DNA from: Proteobacteria bacterium SG_bin6
GTDB lineage: Bacteria > Pseudomonadota > Alphaproteobacteria > Sphingomonadales > Sphingomonadaceae
Assembly (NCBI GenBank): GCA_002083435.1
Contig: LWDJ01000049.1
Location: forward strand, 1-64,000
DNA: 64,000 nucleotides
Direction of reading: 5' to 3'
This document shows positions 52,337 through 61,773 of this stretch, piece by piece. Below the pieces are notes generated by a model. That model searched no databases. It was not told the origin of the DNA and saw only the letters and a list, made by a program, of their open reading frames with translations. A program made the position numbers and the translations under genes. The stretch's first letter is position 1, and each line of letters opens with the position of its first letter.

Positions 52337-52361
52337 ACCCCTCCCCCGAACGGGGAGGGGT
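52337..52361. repeat. CCCCTCCC-type hairpin after the chemoreceptor gene
   Basis: ACCCCTCCCC and GGGGAGGGGT form a 10-bp stem around a short CGAAC loop, 26 bp downstream of the chemoreceptor stop. It resembles the repeats at 19414 and 38929 and is a likely terminator. Confidence 0.6.
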
Positions 52362-52386
52362 AGGTTCATCGAAATGGGCTCGTGCC

Positions 52387-53766
52387 TTAGAAGTCGCTCC
52401 AGTCCTCGGCGAGCGCGGTATTGCCCGCCACCGCCCGGCGCGGCGCGGCCTTGGGCGCCGCCGCGATCGATTGCGGCTTGGAGCGCGCCACCGGCGCCAC
52501 CGACGCGCCACCGTTATCAAAGCGCGCCATCAGCGTCGAAAGCGCGTCGGCCTCGCTCGCCAGGCTGCGCGCCGCCGCGGTCGATTCCTCGACCATCGCC
52601 GCGTTCTGCTGAGTCATCATGTCCATTTGGCCAACCGCGCCGTTGATCTGTTCGATCCGCACCGCCTGTTCCTCGGTCACGCGCGAGATCGAGCCGACCT
52701 GGGCGGTGACTTCGCCGATCTTCCCGACCATCCGCGTCAGGATCGAACCCGTCTCCCCGACCAGCTTCACGCCGCCCGCGACCTGCGCGTTCGAGGCTTC
52801 GATCAGGCCCTTGATGTCCTTGGCCGAATCGGCGCAGCGCTGCGCCAGCGCCCGCACCTCGGACGCAACCACCGCGAAGCCGCGCCCGGCATCCCCGGCG
52901 CGCGCCGCCTCGACGCCCGCGTTGAGCGCGAGCAGATTGGTCTGGAAGGCGATCCCGTCGATCACATTGATGATCTGGCCGATTTCGCTCGCCGATTTCT
53001 CGATGGCCGCCATCGCCTCGACCGCCGATTGCACGACCCGGCCGCCTTCCAGTGCTTCCGCGTTGACGGCGCTGACGCCGTTCGCGGCGGAGCCGGCGGC
53101 GCGTGCCGCCTCTCCGATCGCTTTCGTCACTTCGCCCATCGACGCCGCCGTTTCGGCGAGCGATGCCGCCTGGCGCTCGGTGCGCTGCGCCAGATCGTGC
53201 GAAGCCGAGTTGATCTCGCCCGCGCCGGTCCGCACGCCGGCGGCCGAATCGCGCACCTGGTGCATCAAGCCCTCAAGCTCGGTCATTGTCTGGTTGAAGC
53301 TGTCGCGCAGCGCCTCATAGCCTTCGGGCAGTGCCGCGATCCGGTGGCTCAGCTGGCCGGCCGCGAGCGCCTGCAACCCTTTGCTCAGCGCACCCACGAC
53401 GGTGTCGAGCGCCTTGCCATTCTCCTCGCGCAGCGCGAGCGCGTTGGCGCGGAACACAGCCATTGCCTGGGTCATCCGCCCGACGCAGTCGCGGTGATCC
53501 ATATAGCCGATCGGCGTGTCGAGATCGCCCGCGGCGAGTCCTTCCATGCGCACCACGGTGTTCACATAGGGCGTGCAGATCGCGACCCGCGACATCAGCA
53601 CGAACAGCACCGTCACCGCCACGCCCCCCAGCGCCACGGCAAGCGGCATACTCAAACCGCGATCCAAGAACGTCGCCAGCGCCACCGCGCTGGTGATGAC
53701 GATGTGAACAATCAGCATAACCGTAAATTTCACGCGGATCGGCGCGTGCTTCGTGAACCAGCTCAT
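52387..53766 (-). CDS. methyl-accepting chemotaxis protein
   Basis: This 459-residue receptor has two N-terminal helices (VMLIVHIVITSAVALATFL and MPLAVALGGVAVTVLFVLM) with almost no periplasmic loop. Two HAMP-like segments follow and then the signalling domain with the hairpin tip IINVIDGIAFQTNLLALNAGVEAARAGDAGRGFAVVASEVRALAQRCADSAKDI, quoted only in part: the key piece is IAFQTNLLALNAGVEAARAG. It ends AEDWSDF, a possible CheR/CheB docking tail. With no sensor loop it probably reads membrane or redox state. No che genes are adjacent. Confidence 0.92.
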   Translation of the reverse strand: MSWFTKHAPIRVKFTVMLIVHIVITSAVALATFLDRGLSMPLAVALGGVAVTVLFVLMSRVAICTPYVNTVVRMEGLAAGDLDTPIGYMDHRDCVGRMTQAMAVFRANALALREENGKALDTVVGALSKGLQALAAGQLSHRIAALPEGYEALRDSFNQTMTELEGLMHQVRDSAAGVRTGAGEINSASHDLAQRTERQAASLAETAASMGEVTKAIGEAARAAGSAANGVSAVNAEALEGGRVVQSAVEAMAAIEKSASEIGQIINVIDGIAFQTNLLALNAGVEAARAGDAGRGFAVVASEVRALAQRCADSAKDIKGLIEASNAQVAGGVKLVGETGSILTRMVGKIGEVTAQVGSISRVTEEQAVRIEQINGAVGQMDMMTQQNAAMVEESTAAARSLASEADALSTLMARFDNGGASVAPVARSKPQSIAAAPKAAPRRAVAGNTALAEDWSDF

Positions 53767-53842
53767 CTTGATGTCCCCGCACTACTACCATCTCGTAGTT
53801 GACCGAGGTTGCGCTCGTGCTGGTTACCGATGGCCTAACTTC

Positions 53843-53886
53843 CGCGCCACGGATGCCCAAAGCGGGCAGTGGCCGCGTCTTTTTTT
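53843..53886 (+). terminator. plus-strand terminator without an annotated upstream gene
   Basis: CGCG, CCAC and GCCC pair with GGGC, GTGG and CGCG around an AAAGC loop, with small bulges, and run into seven Ts on the plus strand. The chemoreceptor gene is on the other strand, and no plus-strand gene precedes it. A short plus-strand RNA from the 53767-53842 region is implied if it is a real terminator. Confidence 0.5.
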
Positions 53887-54042
53887 GAATACGATTGCAA
53901 AAGATCAAGCGTGAAACGGCCGTCGCGCTTCCGCCAGACGCGGGTCGCGCCCTAACTATTGTATTTACACGATTTCACGCCGAAAGTCGGGGTGGGATCG
54001 CCAGCAAGTGGCCCATTACGCTGTTCTGCGAGTCGCTGCGGG

Positions 54043-55218
54043 CTAGGCCGCCAAGCGTCGACCGTCGGCGACCAGCTGTTCATAAAAGGCCATCAGCTCG
54101 GCGGTATGCGCGACATCGGTGCGCACCCTTGTGGCGGCTACGGTGGCGGCGCGCCGTAGGAGTACGGGATCGCGCCCGAACAGCTGCGCGATCGCCGTCG
54201 CGGCGGCCCCGGCATCCTTCGCGCGATAAAGCGCGGAGGCTTGGCGGTCGGCGACTTCAGCACAGCCGCCTTCGTCGGGCGCGATCAGCGGCAGACCCGA
54301 GGCGATCGCCTCGGCAGCGACCAGCCCGAACGGCTCACCCTCGGACCCATGAATCAGCGCGTCGGCGCTCGCCATCAGCGTCGCGAGCTTCAACCGATCA
54401 TAGATCGGTGGCCGCAGCTTGATATGGGGATAAGGGGCGATCAGCCGCTCGATTCGGCGCCGTTCGTAGCCGTCACCGATCAGCACCAACCCCACCGGCA
54501 GCGTTCGGCTGGCGCGCACCACCGCCTCGATCACCATTGACCAGCGCTTTTCGGGGTGATGACGGCCGAGTCCGAGCAGCAGATGCCCACTCTCGGGCAA
54601 TCCCAGCTCGGCGAGCGTCGCCGTGCGCAGCCGCTCGTCGCGCAAGCTGGGCGAGAAATGGCCCCGCTCGATCCCCAGCGGCATCGCCGCGTCGATCCGC
54701 ACCCCGCGCCGCTTCAGCCGCTTCTCGAGCGCTGGTCCGTTGGTGAGCACCGCATCGTAATATTTCAGAAAGTCGTTGAGATAGCGGCTGTACCAGGCGA
54801 AGCGCCGCTCGACCCAGGCGGGCGAGGCAAGCCCCTCGAACCAGCGTTCGACATAGGCTTTCAGATTGTCGTTATGCATGAAGAACACGCGCGGGGCGGC
54901 TCCCCGCCACCGTCCGACAATCCAGGCCGGACGCCAGGGCGAGCTCGCCTCGACGAGATCGGGCGCGAGGTCATCGAGCAGGCGGGTAACGGGCTCCGCC
55001 GACCAGAACAGCCCGTAATTGGCGTCGAAGGGCATTGGCGGCGCCTTGATGTAGATGACGCGCCCGCCGGGGCGTTCGTCGACCCAGTCGCGCCGGGCGG
55101 GGGCGATTACGATCAGCTCGTGGCCCAGATCGGCCATCAACTGCATCTTGCGGTCGACATAAGTGCGAACGCCCCCGCCGGTCGGCGAGTAGAATTCGTT
55201 GACATCGACGACGCGCAC
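54043..55218 (-). CDS. family-4-type glycosyltransferase
   Basis: This 391-residue GT-B enzyme starts VNEFYSPTGGGVRTYVDRK, the acceptor-side glycine loop, and has the donor-binding motif SADALIHGSEGEPFGLVAAEAIASG (in part) with E-x7-E typical of GT4. It is likely cytoplasmic. It ends a three-gene minus-strand unit after the DUF2141 gene, divergent from another GT4 gene. Together they suggest synthesis of a cell-surface glycolipid or polysaccharide. The sugar is unknown. Confidence 0.88.
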   Translation of the reverse strand: MRVVDVNEFYSPTGGGVRTYVDRKMQLMADLGHELIVIAPARRDWVDERPGGRVIYIKAPPMPFDANYGLFWSAEPVTRLLDDLAPDLVEASSPWRPAWIVGRWRGAAPRVFFMHNDNLKAYVERWFEGLASPAWVERRFAWYSRYLNDFLKYYDAVLTNGPALEKRLKRRGVRIDAAMPLGIERGHFSPSLRDERLRTATLAELGLPESGHLLLGLGRHHPEKRWSMVIEAVVRASRTLPVGLVLIGDGYERRRIERLIAPYPHIKLRPPIYDRLKLATLMASADALIHGSEGEPFGLVAAEAIASGLPLIAPDEGGCAEVADRQASALYRAKDAGAAATAIAQLFGRDPVLLRRAATVAATRVRTDVAHTAELMAFYEQLVADGRRLAA

Positions 55219-55224
55219 GCGAGC

Positions 55225-55761
55225 CTAGTCGTTGCCGAGCGGGCCGAAGCCCGAAAAGATGCTCTTCAGATATTGCGCACGGATCGTCACGGTGGCGATG
55301 CCGGCGCCCACCTCGACCTCCGCCGAGCCGAGCTTGGGCTTGGCGCGGCCGAGCCGGGCATTGCCGGGCACCCCGGCGCCGTCCTGCCAGATGCTGAACT
55401 TGTTCTTCCCGTCGCGGTCATGGGTGAAGAACAACGCATAGCGGCCTGGCCGCGGCACGCGGATGCAGATCGCGACATCACCGCTCGCCGGGGTATCCGC
55501 CCAGATCCGGCGGAAAACCTTGCCTTCCTTTTCCAGATCACGATCGTCGCGCAGGAAATCGGTTTGATTGGCGGGGTAGAGTTCCAGCTTCAGCCGGCCC
55601 TTGCGATCTTTCAGCCCCGTGATGCGCGCCTCGATTGCCGGCCCCTCGCGGCTTTCACAGGCGGCGGCGTCGGCACCCAGCGCCGGGCGCGCGGCGACGG
55701 GCGCGGCGACAAACGCCACAGCGAGCGCCGCCAGCGGCGCTACGAGCGAGAAACGGATCAT
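55225..55761 (-). CDS. exported DUF2141 protein
   Basis: This 178-residue protein has a signal peptide (IRFSLVAPLAALAVAFVAAPVAA) and the DUF2141 beta-sandwich pattern (ARITGLKDRKGRLKLELYPA, VPRPGRYALFFTHDRDGKNKF, cut where long). DUF2141 proteins are small periplasmic or outer-membrane proteins of unknown function. It overlaps the membrane-protein gene upstream (ATGA) and is 6 bp before the glycosyltransferase start. Confidence 0.85.
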   Translation of the reverse strand: MIRFSLVAPLAALAVAFVAAPVAARPALGADAAACESREGPAIEARITGLKDRKGRLKLELYPANQTDFLRDDRDLEKEGKVFRRIWADTPASGDVAICIRVPRPGRYALFFTHDRDGKNKFSIWQDGAGVPGNARLGRAKPKLGSAEVEVGAGIATVTIRAQYLKSIFSGFGPLGND

Positions 55762-56639
55762 CGGCGGCTCCTGAACAACTGTGCCAGGGGAAACGCGCCG
55801 AGCAGCAGCACGTGCACCACCAGCGTAAGCCCGGCGATGAGCGCCACCGGCATCGGCAAGCCCTGACCAGCCCCCAAAAGACCGACAAAATTGGCGAAAA
55901 GAAGGTCTTTGTTCGGCACGAAGGGCAGCCGACCGAGGATCATCCGTACCGCCGACAACAGCAGCCACGCCCCCAGCGGCACCTGCGGCAGCGCCAGCGC
56001 CCAGACCAGCGCGAGCAGCACCGTGCTCACGACCAGCCGGACGATATGCACCCAGAATACATACCAGCGCTCGCCCACCGGCAGTGAAAAGACGCGCCGG
56101 CGGAACACCCAGAACGGCACCGACACCGCGACCACGAACAGCGCCGACAGCCCCAGCCCCTGCAGCTGCGCCGGACCCAGCTTGGCTGCGAACGGCACCG
56201 ACAGCGCGATCAACACCAACGTCACCGCGTTGCCGGCAAGCGCCGACAGGATGCTGACGTCCTTCACAGCACCGAACGGCGCCGCGACCGTGCGCGCGCG
56301 TTCTCGCGCCCAGGCATAGAAGTAAGCCTCGCCCGAATAGCCGAACAGCACTTCGTTCGCGATGCGCTTCTTGATCAGCGCCACCAGTCCTTCGATCGGG
56401 ATGTCCCAGAGCCGGCGGAAGATGACGTAGTCGCCGACCGGCAGCGCGAAATACATCGCCAGGAAGGCCAAGTAGAACCAGGGATCAGTCGGCACCGAAT
56501 GGGCGAAATTGCGCCAGCCATGGCCGAACAGTTGGTAGCCGACGCCTACCACCATCGCCAGGCTAATCGCCGCGCTCAGCCACTGCGTCCACAGACGCGA
56601 GGCCGCCGCGGGAGCAGCCGTACCTTTGTTTTCAGACAT
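55758..56639 (-). CDS. multi-pass membrane protein, flippase-like (LPG-synthase TM family-like)
   Basis: This 293-residue protein has about seven to eight helices and no soluble domain. The pattern YLAFLAMYFALPVGDYVIF, NEVLFGYSGEAYFYAWARER and GRLPFVPNKDLLFANFVGL resembles the lysylphosphatidylglycerol-synthase transmembrane/UPF0104 group, some of which move lipid-linked sugars. The match is by overall look, not a firm motif. It heads the unit with DUF2141 and a glycosyltransferase. Confidence 0.65.
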   Translation of the reverse strand: MSENKGTAAPAAASRLWTQWLSAAISLAMVVGVGYQLFGHGWRNFAHSVPTDPWFYLAFLAMYFALPVGDYVIFRRLWDIPIEGLVALIKKRIANEVLFGYSGEAYFYAWARERARTVAAPFGAVKDVSILSALAGNAVTLVLIALSVPFAAKLGPAQLQGLGLSALFVVAVSVPFWVFRRRVFSLPVGERWYVFWVHIVRLVVSTVLLALVWALALPQVPLGAWLLLSAVRMILGRLPFVPNKDLLFANFVGLLGAGQGLPMPVALIAGLTLVVHVLLLGAFPLAQLFRSRR

Positions 56640-56757
56640 TTCATCGGCTGGAGGGAACAAGGAGAGGGCTCGCCGGTTGGGCATGGTCGGGTCGGGCAAT
56701 AGGCGCTGCGGGGCGTCCCGTCGATGGGGGTTGGATGTAACGAGGTGAGCGTAACCG

Positions 56758-57855
56758 ATGATGCTGCAGCCGACCCCGCCTGCCCAGCACATCGTCACTT
56801 TCGCGCAGACACTCGCCGGCGGCGGGGTAGAGCGGGCCATGCTGCGCCTGGTTGATGGCTGGCTTGATGCCGGGCGCCGGGTGACGATTCTGCTCGGCAC
56901 CCGCGAGGGCCCGCTCGCGCACGAGCTGCCCCCCGGCGCCGACGTGATCGAACTCGGCGCCACCGCGTTGCCGGCACTGCGGGTGCCGCCCGCGCTGTTC
57001 CGCGCGCTGGGTGCCGATCTGCTGTTCTGTCCGGGTAACCACTATACCAGCAGCGTGCTGTGGCTGCGGTTCGCGCTCGGCCGCGCGATGCCGTCGGTGG
57101 TGGCCAAGATTTCCAACGCGCTCACCTGCCGGCACCTCGGCCTCGCCACCGCGAAACGGCTGTGGCTCGCACGGCACCCGGCGTTCATCGACCATTTCGT
57201 GGCGATGAGCGTGGGGATGCGCAGTGAGACGGTCTCCGCGCTCGGTGTCGCGCCGCAGCGGGTGAGCACCATCCCCAATCCGCCAGCTCGCCCGCGTATG
57301 CTCAGCCTGCCGGGCTGGTTGCCCAGGGCGCCGCTGCTGGTCGGTGTCGGTCGGCTCGAACCGCAGAAGCGCTGGGACCGGCTGATCGCTGCGATCCCAC
57401 GCCTCGCAGACTGCGCCGCGATCGCCGTGATCCTGGGCGAAGGCAGCCTACGCGGCGCGCTGGAGGCGCAAGTGCGCGCGCTGGACCTGGGTGGGCGGGT
57501 GACGCTGCCCGGTTATCATCCAGAGCCAACCGGGCATCTCCGCCGTGCCCGCGCTGCGGTGCTCACCTCCGATTTCAAGGGGGTGCCCAATGTGCTCCGC
57601 GAGGCGCTGGCGCTGGGTACACCAGTAGTAACGACTGAATCGAGCTGCGCGGTGCGCGAGATAGTGACCCGGCCCGAGCTGGGGACGGTCGTACCGTGCG
57701 ATGACCCGGCAGCACTCGTCGCCGCGCTCGACGCGTGGCTCTCGCCCGAAGCGCGTCGCCCGCGCCCGGTGCCTCCCCCGGGCATCGACGCGCCGCAGCG
57801 CTATCTGGAGCTGTTCGACCGGCTCGTGATCGAACGCCGCGCGCTCGCGGCCTAG
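56758..57855 (+). CDS. family-4-type glycosyltransferase
   Basis: This 365-residue GT-B protein has FAQTLAGGGVERAMLRLVDG at the acceptor loop and LLVGVGRLEPQKRWDRLI, VLTSDFKGVPNVLREALALG and E-x7-E typical of GT4. It is divergent from the flippase-like gene (118-bp gap) and probably part of the same envelope pathway. The acceptor is unknown. The next ATG at 56761 is an equal start choice. Confidence 0.88.
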   Translation: MMLQPTPPAQHIVTFAQTLAGGGVERAMLRLVDGWLDAGRRVTILLGTREGPLAHELPPGADVIELGATALPALRVPPALFRALGADLLFCPGNHYTSSVLWLRFALGRAMPSVVAKISNALTCRHLGLATAKRLWLARHPAFIDHFVAMSVGMRSETVSALGVAPQRVSTIPNPPARPRMLSLPGWLPRAPLLVGVGRLEPQKRWDRLIAAIPRLADCAAIAVILGEGSLRGALEAQVRALDLGGRVTLPGYHPEPTGHLRRARAAVLTSDFKGVPNVLREALALGTPVVTTESSCAVREIVTRPELGTVVPCDDPAALVAALDAWLSPEARRPRPVPPPGIDAPQRYLELFDRLVIERRALAA

Positions 57856-57868
57856 CCGGCTGACCAGC

Positions 57869-60274
57869 TCAATCGGGTCGCATCGCCTCCTGCGCCAGCG
57901 CCTCGGCCTCGATCAGCAGCGCGTCGTCGGCCGCGCCGGTCGCGACGCTCTCGCGCCCGATCATCACCAGCACCGGCACCGCGAGTGGCGAGACACGGTC
58001 GAGCGCCACTTGCAGCATCGTCCCTTGCGCGCGCGCCAGCAGATCGGCGAGCCGGCCCAGATCGGTCATCCGCCCTCGCGCGTCATCCCACGCGGCCTTC
58101 AGCAGCAGGTGATCGGGTTCGTAGCGGCGCAGCACGTCATAGATCAGATCGGTCGAGAAGGTGACTTGCTTGCCCGTCTTGCGCTTGCCGGGATGCTGGC
58201 GCTCGACCAGCCCGCCGATCACCGCCACCTCGCGGAACGCGCGCTTCAGCAGGTGCGAGCTTTCGACCCAATCGACGAACTCGTCGGCAAGAATGTCAGG
58301 GGAAAAAAGCCGCGCGGCATCCTCGATCGGCTCCAGCCCATAGCAAGCGAGCGCATAATCATTAGCGACAAAGCCGATGGGTTTGAGCCCAAGGTTCTCC
58401 ATCCGTCGGGTGATCAGCATCCCCAGCGATTGATGCGCGTTCCACCCATCGAAGCAATAAGCCACCATATGGTGCCGCCCACCATGCGGAAACGTTTCGA
58501 CCAGGAGCTGGCCGGGCGCGGGCAGGCGCGAGCGGCGAGCCTGCATTTCCAGCCATTCGGTGACGTCCGGCGGAAAGCGGCGCCACTGGGCGGGATCGGC
58601 GAGGAAGCGGCGTACCCGGTCCGCGAGATGCGTCGTCAGCGGCATCCGCGCCCCGCCATAGCTGGGGATCCGCGCGGGGCGGCTCGACGCGCGCACCACC
58701 AGATCGGCGGTATCGATCCGCTCGACCTCCAGGCTGATCCCGGAGAAGAAGAAGGTATCGCCGGGGGCCATGGTGGCGGCGAAGCTCTCCTCCACCTTGC
58801 CCAGAGAGCGGCCATTCTTGAAGCGGACGTTCAGCATCACCGCCTCGACGATGATCCCCGCGTTCAGCCGGTGCTGCTTGACGAAATTGGGGTGGCTCAC
58901 CCGCCAGCGGCCCTGCTCGAAGGTCAGCCGCTTGAAGCGATCATAGGCCTTCAGCGCATAGCCTCCGTCGCGGATGAAGCCGAGCACTTGGCCGAACAGT
59001 TCGGCCGATAGCCCGGAATAAGGCAGCGCCATGCGCAACTCGTCGAGCAATTCATCCTCGGCGAAGGGCGCGGCGCAGGCGCACGCCACCACATGCTGCG
59101 CGAGCACGTCGAGCGTGCCGGGGCGGAAATTCTCACCATCGAGCGCGCCTTCGCCGATCGCGTCGAGCGCCGCCTGCGCCTCCAGATATTCGAAGCGGTT
59201 GCCGGGAACGAGCAGCGCCTCGCTCGGCTCGTCCAGCCGGTGATTGGCGCGGCCTACGCGCTGGAGCAGCCGCGACGATCCCTTGGGCGCGCCCATCTGG
59301 ATCACGCAATCAACGTCGCCCCAGTCGATCCCCATGTCGAGGCTCGAGGTGGCGACCAGACCGCGCAGCTTGCCCGCCGCCATCGCGCCTTCCACCTTGC
59401 GCCTTGCTTCCACCGAGAGCGAGCCATGGTGGATCGCGATCGGCAGCTGATCGGCATTTTCCTTCCACAAATCCTGGAAGATCAGCTCGGCGAGCCCGCG
59501 CGTGTTGCAGAAGATGAGCGTCGTCCGGTGCGCCTTGATCTGCTCGATCACCTGTGGCGCAGCATAGCGGCCCGAATGCCCCGACCAGGGCACGCGCCCT
59601 TGCGGCAACAGGATGCGGACATCGGGCGCGGCGCCGGGTTCGCCCCACACCGCGCGCACCGCGTCGAGATCGCCATAAGGCGCGAGCCAGGCGCGATAGG
59701 CATCGGGATCGGCGACCGTCGCCGAGAGGCCGACGCGGCGCAGGCAGGGCGCGATGTGCTGCAACCGTGCCATCGCGAGCGACAGCAGATCGCCGCGCTT
59801 GGTGGTCGCGAAGCCGTGGATTTCGTCGACGATGATCGTTTTCAGGTTCGCGAACAGGGTGAAGCTGTCCGGATAGCTGAGCAGCAGGCTGAGGCTTTCG
59901 GGCGTCGTCAGCAGCATTTGCGGCGGGCGGACGCGCTGGCGCGCCTTGCGATCGGCGGGGGTATCGCCGGTGCGGGTTTCGACGCGCAGATCGAGCGCCA
60001 TCTCCTCGATCGGCGTGAGCAGGTTGCGCTGCACATCAACCGCCAGCGCCTTGAGCGGCGAGACGTAGAGCGTGTGGAGCGTGTCAGTCGGGTTCTCGAT
60101 CAGCTCGACCAGGCTGGGGAGGAACCCCGCCAGCGTCTTTCCGGCGCCCGTCGGGGCGACGAGCAACGCATGTTCCCCCGCGCGCGCGGCGGCGAGCATT
60201 TCGAGCTGGTGGCGGCGCGGCGACCAACCTTTGTGTGCGAACCAGGCGGTTAGGGGGGCGGGAAGCGGGGGCAT
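57869..60274 (-). CDS. ligase-associated DNA damage response DEXH helicase
   Basis: This 801-residue Lhr-like SF2 helicase has motif I LLVAPTGAGKTLAGF, DEIHGFA for the DEXH box, LFCNTRGLAEL-like IFCNTRGLAEL in motif IV, and QRVGRANHRLDEPS for motif VI. The C-terminal region includes a winged helix and the DUF4332/Lhr-type tail. This family is co-encoded with an ATP-dependent DNA ligase and an MBL-fold exonuclease in repair clusters. The exonuclease gene begins 3.4 kb to the right here; the ligase may lie outside the window. Confidence 0.93.
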   Translation of the reverse strand: MPPLPAPLTAWFAHKGWSPRRHQLEMLAAARAGEHALLVAPTGAGKTLAGFLPSLVELIENPTDTLHTLYVSPLKALAVDVQRNLLTPIEEMALDLRVETRTGDTPADRKARQRVRPPQMLLTTPESLSLLLSYPDSFTLFANLKTIIVDEIHGFATTKRGDLLSLAMARLQHIAPCLRRVGLSATVADPDAYRAWLAPYGDLDAVRAVWGEPGAAPDVRILLPQGRVPWSGHSGRYAAPQVIEQIKAHRTTLIFCNTRGLAELIFQDLWKENADQLPIAIHHGSLSVEARRKVEGAMAAGKLRGLVATSSLDMGIDWGDVDCVIQMGAPKGSSRLLQRVGRANHRLDEPSEALLVPGNRFEYLEAQAALDAIGEGALDGENFRPGTLDVLAQHVVACACAAPFAEDELLDELRMALPYSGLSAELFGQVLGFIRDGGYALKAYDRFKRLTFEQGRWRVSHPNFVKQHRLNAGIIVEAVMLNVRFKNGRSLGKVEESFAATMAPGDTFFFSGISLEVERIDTADLVVRASSRPARIPSYGGARMPLTTHLADRVRRFLADPAQWRRFPPDVTEWLEMQARRSRLPAPGQLLVETFPHGGRHHMVAYCFDGWNAHQSLGMLITRRMENLGLKPIGFVANDYALACYGLEPIEDAARLFSPDILADEFVDWVESSHLLKRAFREVAVIGGLVERQHPGKRKTGKQVTFSTDLIYDVLRRYEPDHLLLKAAWDDARGRMTDLGRLADLLARAQGTMLQVALDRVSPLAVPVLVMIGRESVATGAADDALLIEAEALAQEAMRPD

Positions 60275-60332
60275 GGGCTGCGCCGATTATGGGGCGTGGC
60301 GCCGGGATTTGCACGGCCCCCGCGCCAGCGCG

Positions 60333-61628
60333 TTATGGCGCGAGCACCAGCCGCGTCGCCGTCTCCAACTGGGTATCGACGCCCGCGCGCAATTCGGCCC
60401 GGGTCGGCGCGATTGCCTGATCCGGGCGCACCCCCACGCCTTCGAAAGGCGCGCCATCGGGGAAATATTCGCGCTTGGTGGAAACGCGGAACGACATCCC
60501 GAATTCGGGAAAAGCCGTGAAATAGGGTTGGCCGGTCGAGCCGCCCGAGGTTTCGCCCAGGATTGGGCCGCGCTTGCCGTCTCGGAAGCGCAGTACAAAG
60601 TCCTCGCACGCCGAACCGCAGCCGCCATCCATCAGCACCGCCGCCTTGCCGGCCCACGCGCGGGGCTGGGGCTGAGTATGATCGCTGCCGATGCGGATCA
60701 TCTGGTTGGGCAGCGCCGGCACGCCGCCATCGAACACCTGATGCGCGTCACTCTCGGCGACCGTCAGCGGCGTTACATAGAGCGTTCCGCGATAAGGCCG
60801 CGTCATGATCGCGGCGAGAAGGTTCACCGGTGTCGAGCCGCCGCCATTGCCGCGCACGTCGAACAAGATCGCCCGCGCGTCCCCGGCCCCCTTCACCGCC
60901 GCGACTGCGGCATTCTCGAAGCGGGGGTCATCGAAGCTCGGGATGCGGACGACAAGCACGCCGTCGGGGCGTTTGGTCACGGTCACGTCGTCCGGCGCCA
61001 CCCGCCCGCGCAGCGGCACATCGGGCACCGATGCGAGATCGACGGCAACAAGGCGGCCATCATCGGTGCCAAGCGTAAACCGCCGGGGCATCGCCGCGCG
61101 GTAATTCCAGGCGTAACGCTCCTCCTGCGCCACGTTCGACACGCCAACATAGGGACGGATCGGCGCGAGCCACTCGGCGACTGATTTGCCATCCACTTTC
61201 GCGATCACGTCGCCAGGGTTCAGCCCTACGAGGCGCGAGGATGTGACGGTCCACTTCCCGTCGATCAACGCGACGCGGAACGGGGACCGTGGCACGTCCT
61301 GCGTCAGTTGCGAATCGCTGAACCCCGTATGGCCGTTGCGCAGCGCCGCGAAAAACCGGATCGAGGCGAGCGAAAAGCTGCGTCGGTCCGGCGCGGCGAG
61401 CGCCTCCGCCAGATAGGCGCGGTAGCGCGCCTCGAAATCAAAATCGGCCGGCAGCCCCTCGGCATGAGCGAAATAGCGCTTGATGACGTGATAGGCGGTC
61501 GCCGCGATGTAGGCGCGTTCCGCGAGATTGGGATCGCGCACCGCCGGCGCGCTTGCCGGCTGCTGTGCCCGGAGCGGTGCCACTGCCAACAGCGCGACTA
61601 GCACCGCCCCCCGAACCCATTGCCGCAT
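60333..61628 (-). CDS. exported S41-family peptidase
   Basis: This 431-residue protein has a signal peptide (RQWVRGAVLVALLAVAPLRAQ) and an S41 (C-terminal-processing-like) catalytic domain. The PDZ-like segment is LVGLNPGDVIAKVDGKSV, the substrate groove DVRGNGGGSTPVN, and the nucleophile Ser in MDGGCGSACEDFVLRF. The start is ATG 61628 with GGAGG upstream; the open frame beyond it passes through the arsR promoter region. It sits between the repair helicase and the arsenic operon, with no evident link to either. Confidence 0.87.
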   Translation of the reverse strand: MRQWVRGAVLVALLAVAPLRAQQPASAPAVRDPNLAERAYIAATAYHVIKRYFAHAEGLPADFDFEARYRAYLAEALAAPDRRSFSLASIRFFAALRNGHTGFSDSQLTQDVPRSPFRVALIDGKWTVTSSRLVGLNPGDVIAKVDGKSVAEWLAPIRPYVGVSNVAQEERYAWNYRAAMPRRFTLGTDDGRLVAVDLASVPDVPLRGRVAPDDVTVTKRPDGVLVVRIPSFDDPRFENAAVAAVKGAGDARAILFDVRGNGGGSTPVNLLAAIMTRPYRGTLYVTPLTVAESDAHQVFDGGVPALPNQMIRIGSDHTQPQPRAWAGKAAVLMDGGCGSACEDFVLRFRDGKRGPILGETSGGSTGQPYFTAFPEFGMSFRVSTKREYFPDGAPFEGVGVRPDQAIAPTRAELRAGVDTQLETATRLVLAP

Positions 61629-61720
61629 CCTGCGCCTCCATCGTCTTGGACGGTCGATTGTGTAACGATTGCAGGACAATTGGCTAGCGCCGTTCGCGCA
61701 AGCCAGGCCGCGAACCGGCG

Positions 61721-61762
61721 TTGACTCTTCGATAAAGTTCGAATATTTCGACTTGTATCGAA
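61721..61762 (+). promoter_or_regulatory. arsR promoter with nested-palindrome operator
   Basis: TTGACT (61721-61726) and TATTTC (61744-61749) are 17 bp apart, a sigma-70-type promoter. TTCGATA (61728-61734) and TATCGAA (61756-61762) form an outer inverted repeat, and TCGAA (61739-61743) with TTCGA (61747-61751) an inner one. Both share the axis at 61745, so the operator covers the -10 region. Repressor binding by the adjacent ArsR is the natural reading. Confidence 0.75.
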
Positions 61763-61773
61763 AGGAATCGCGC

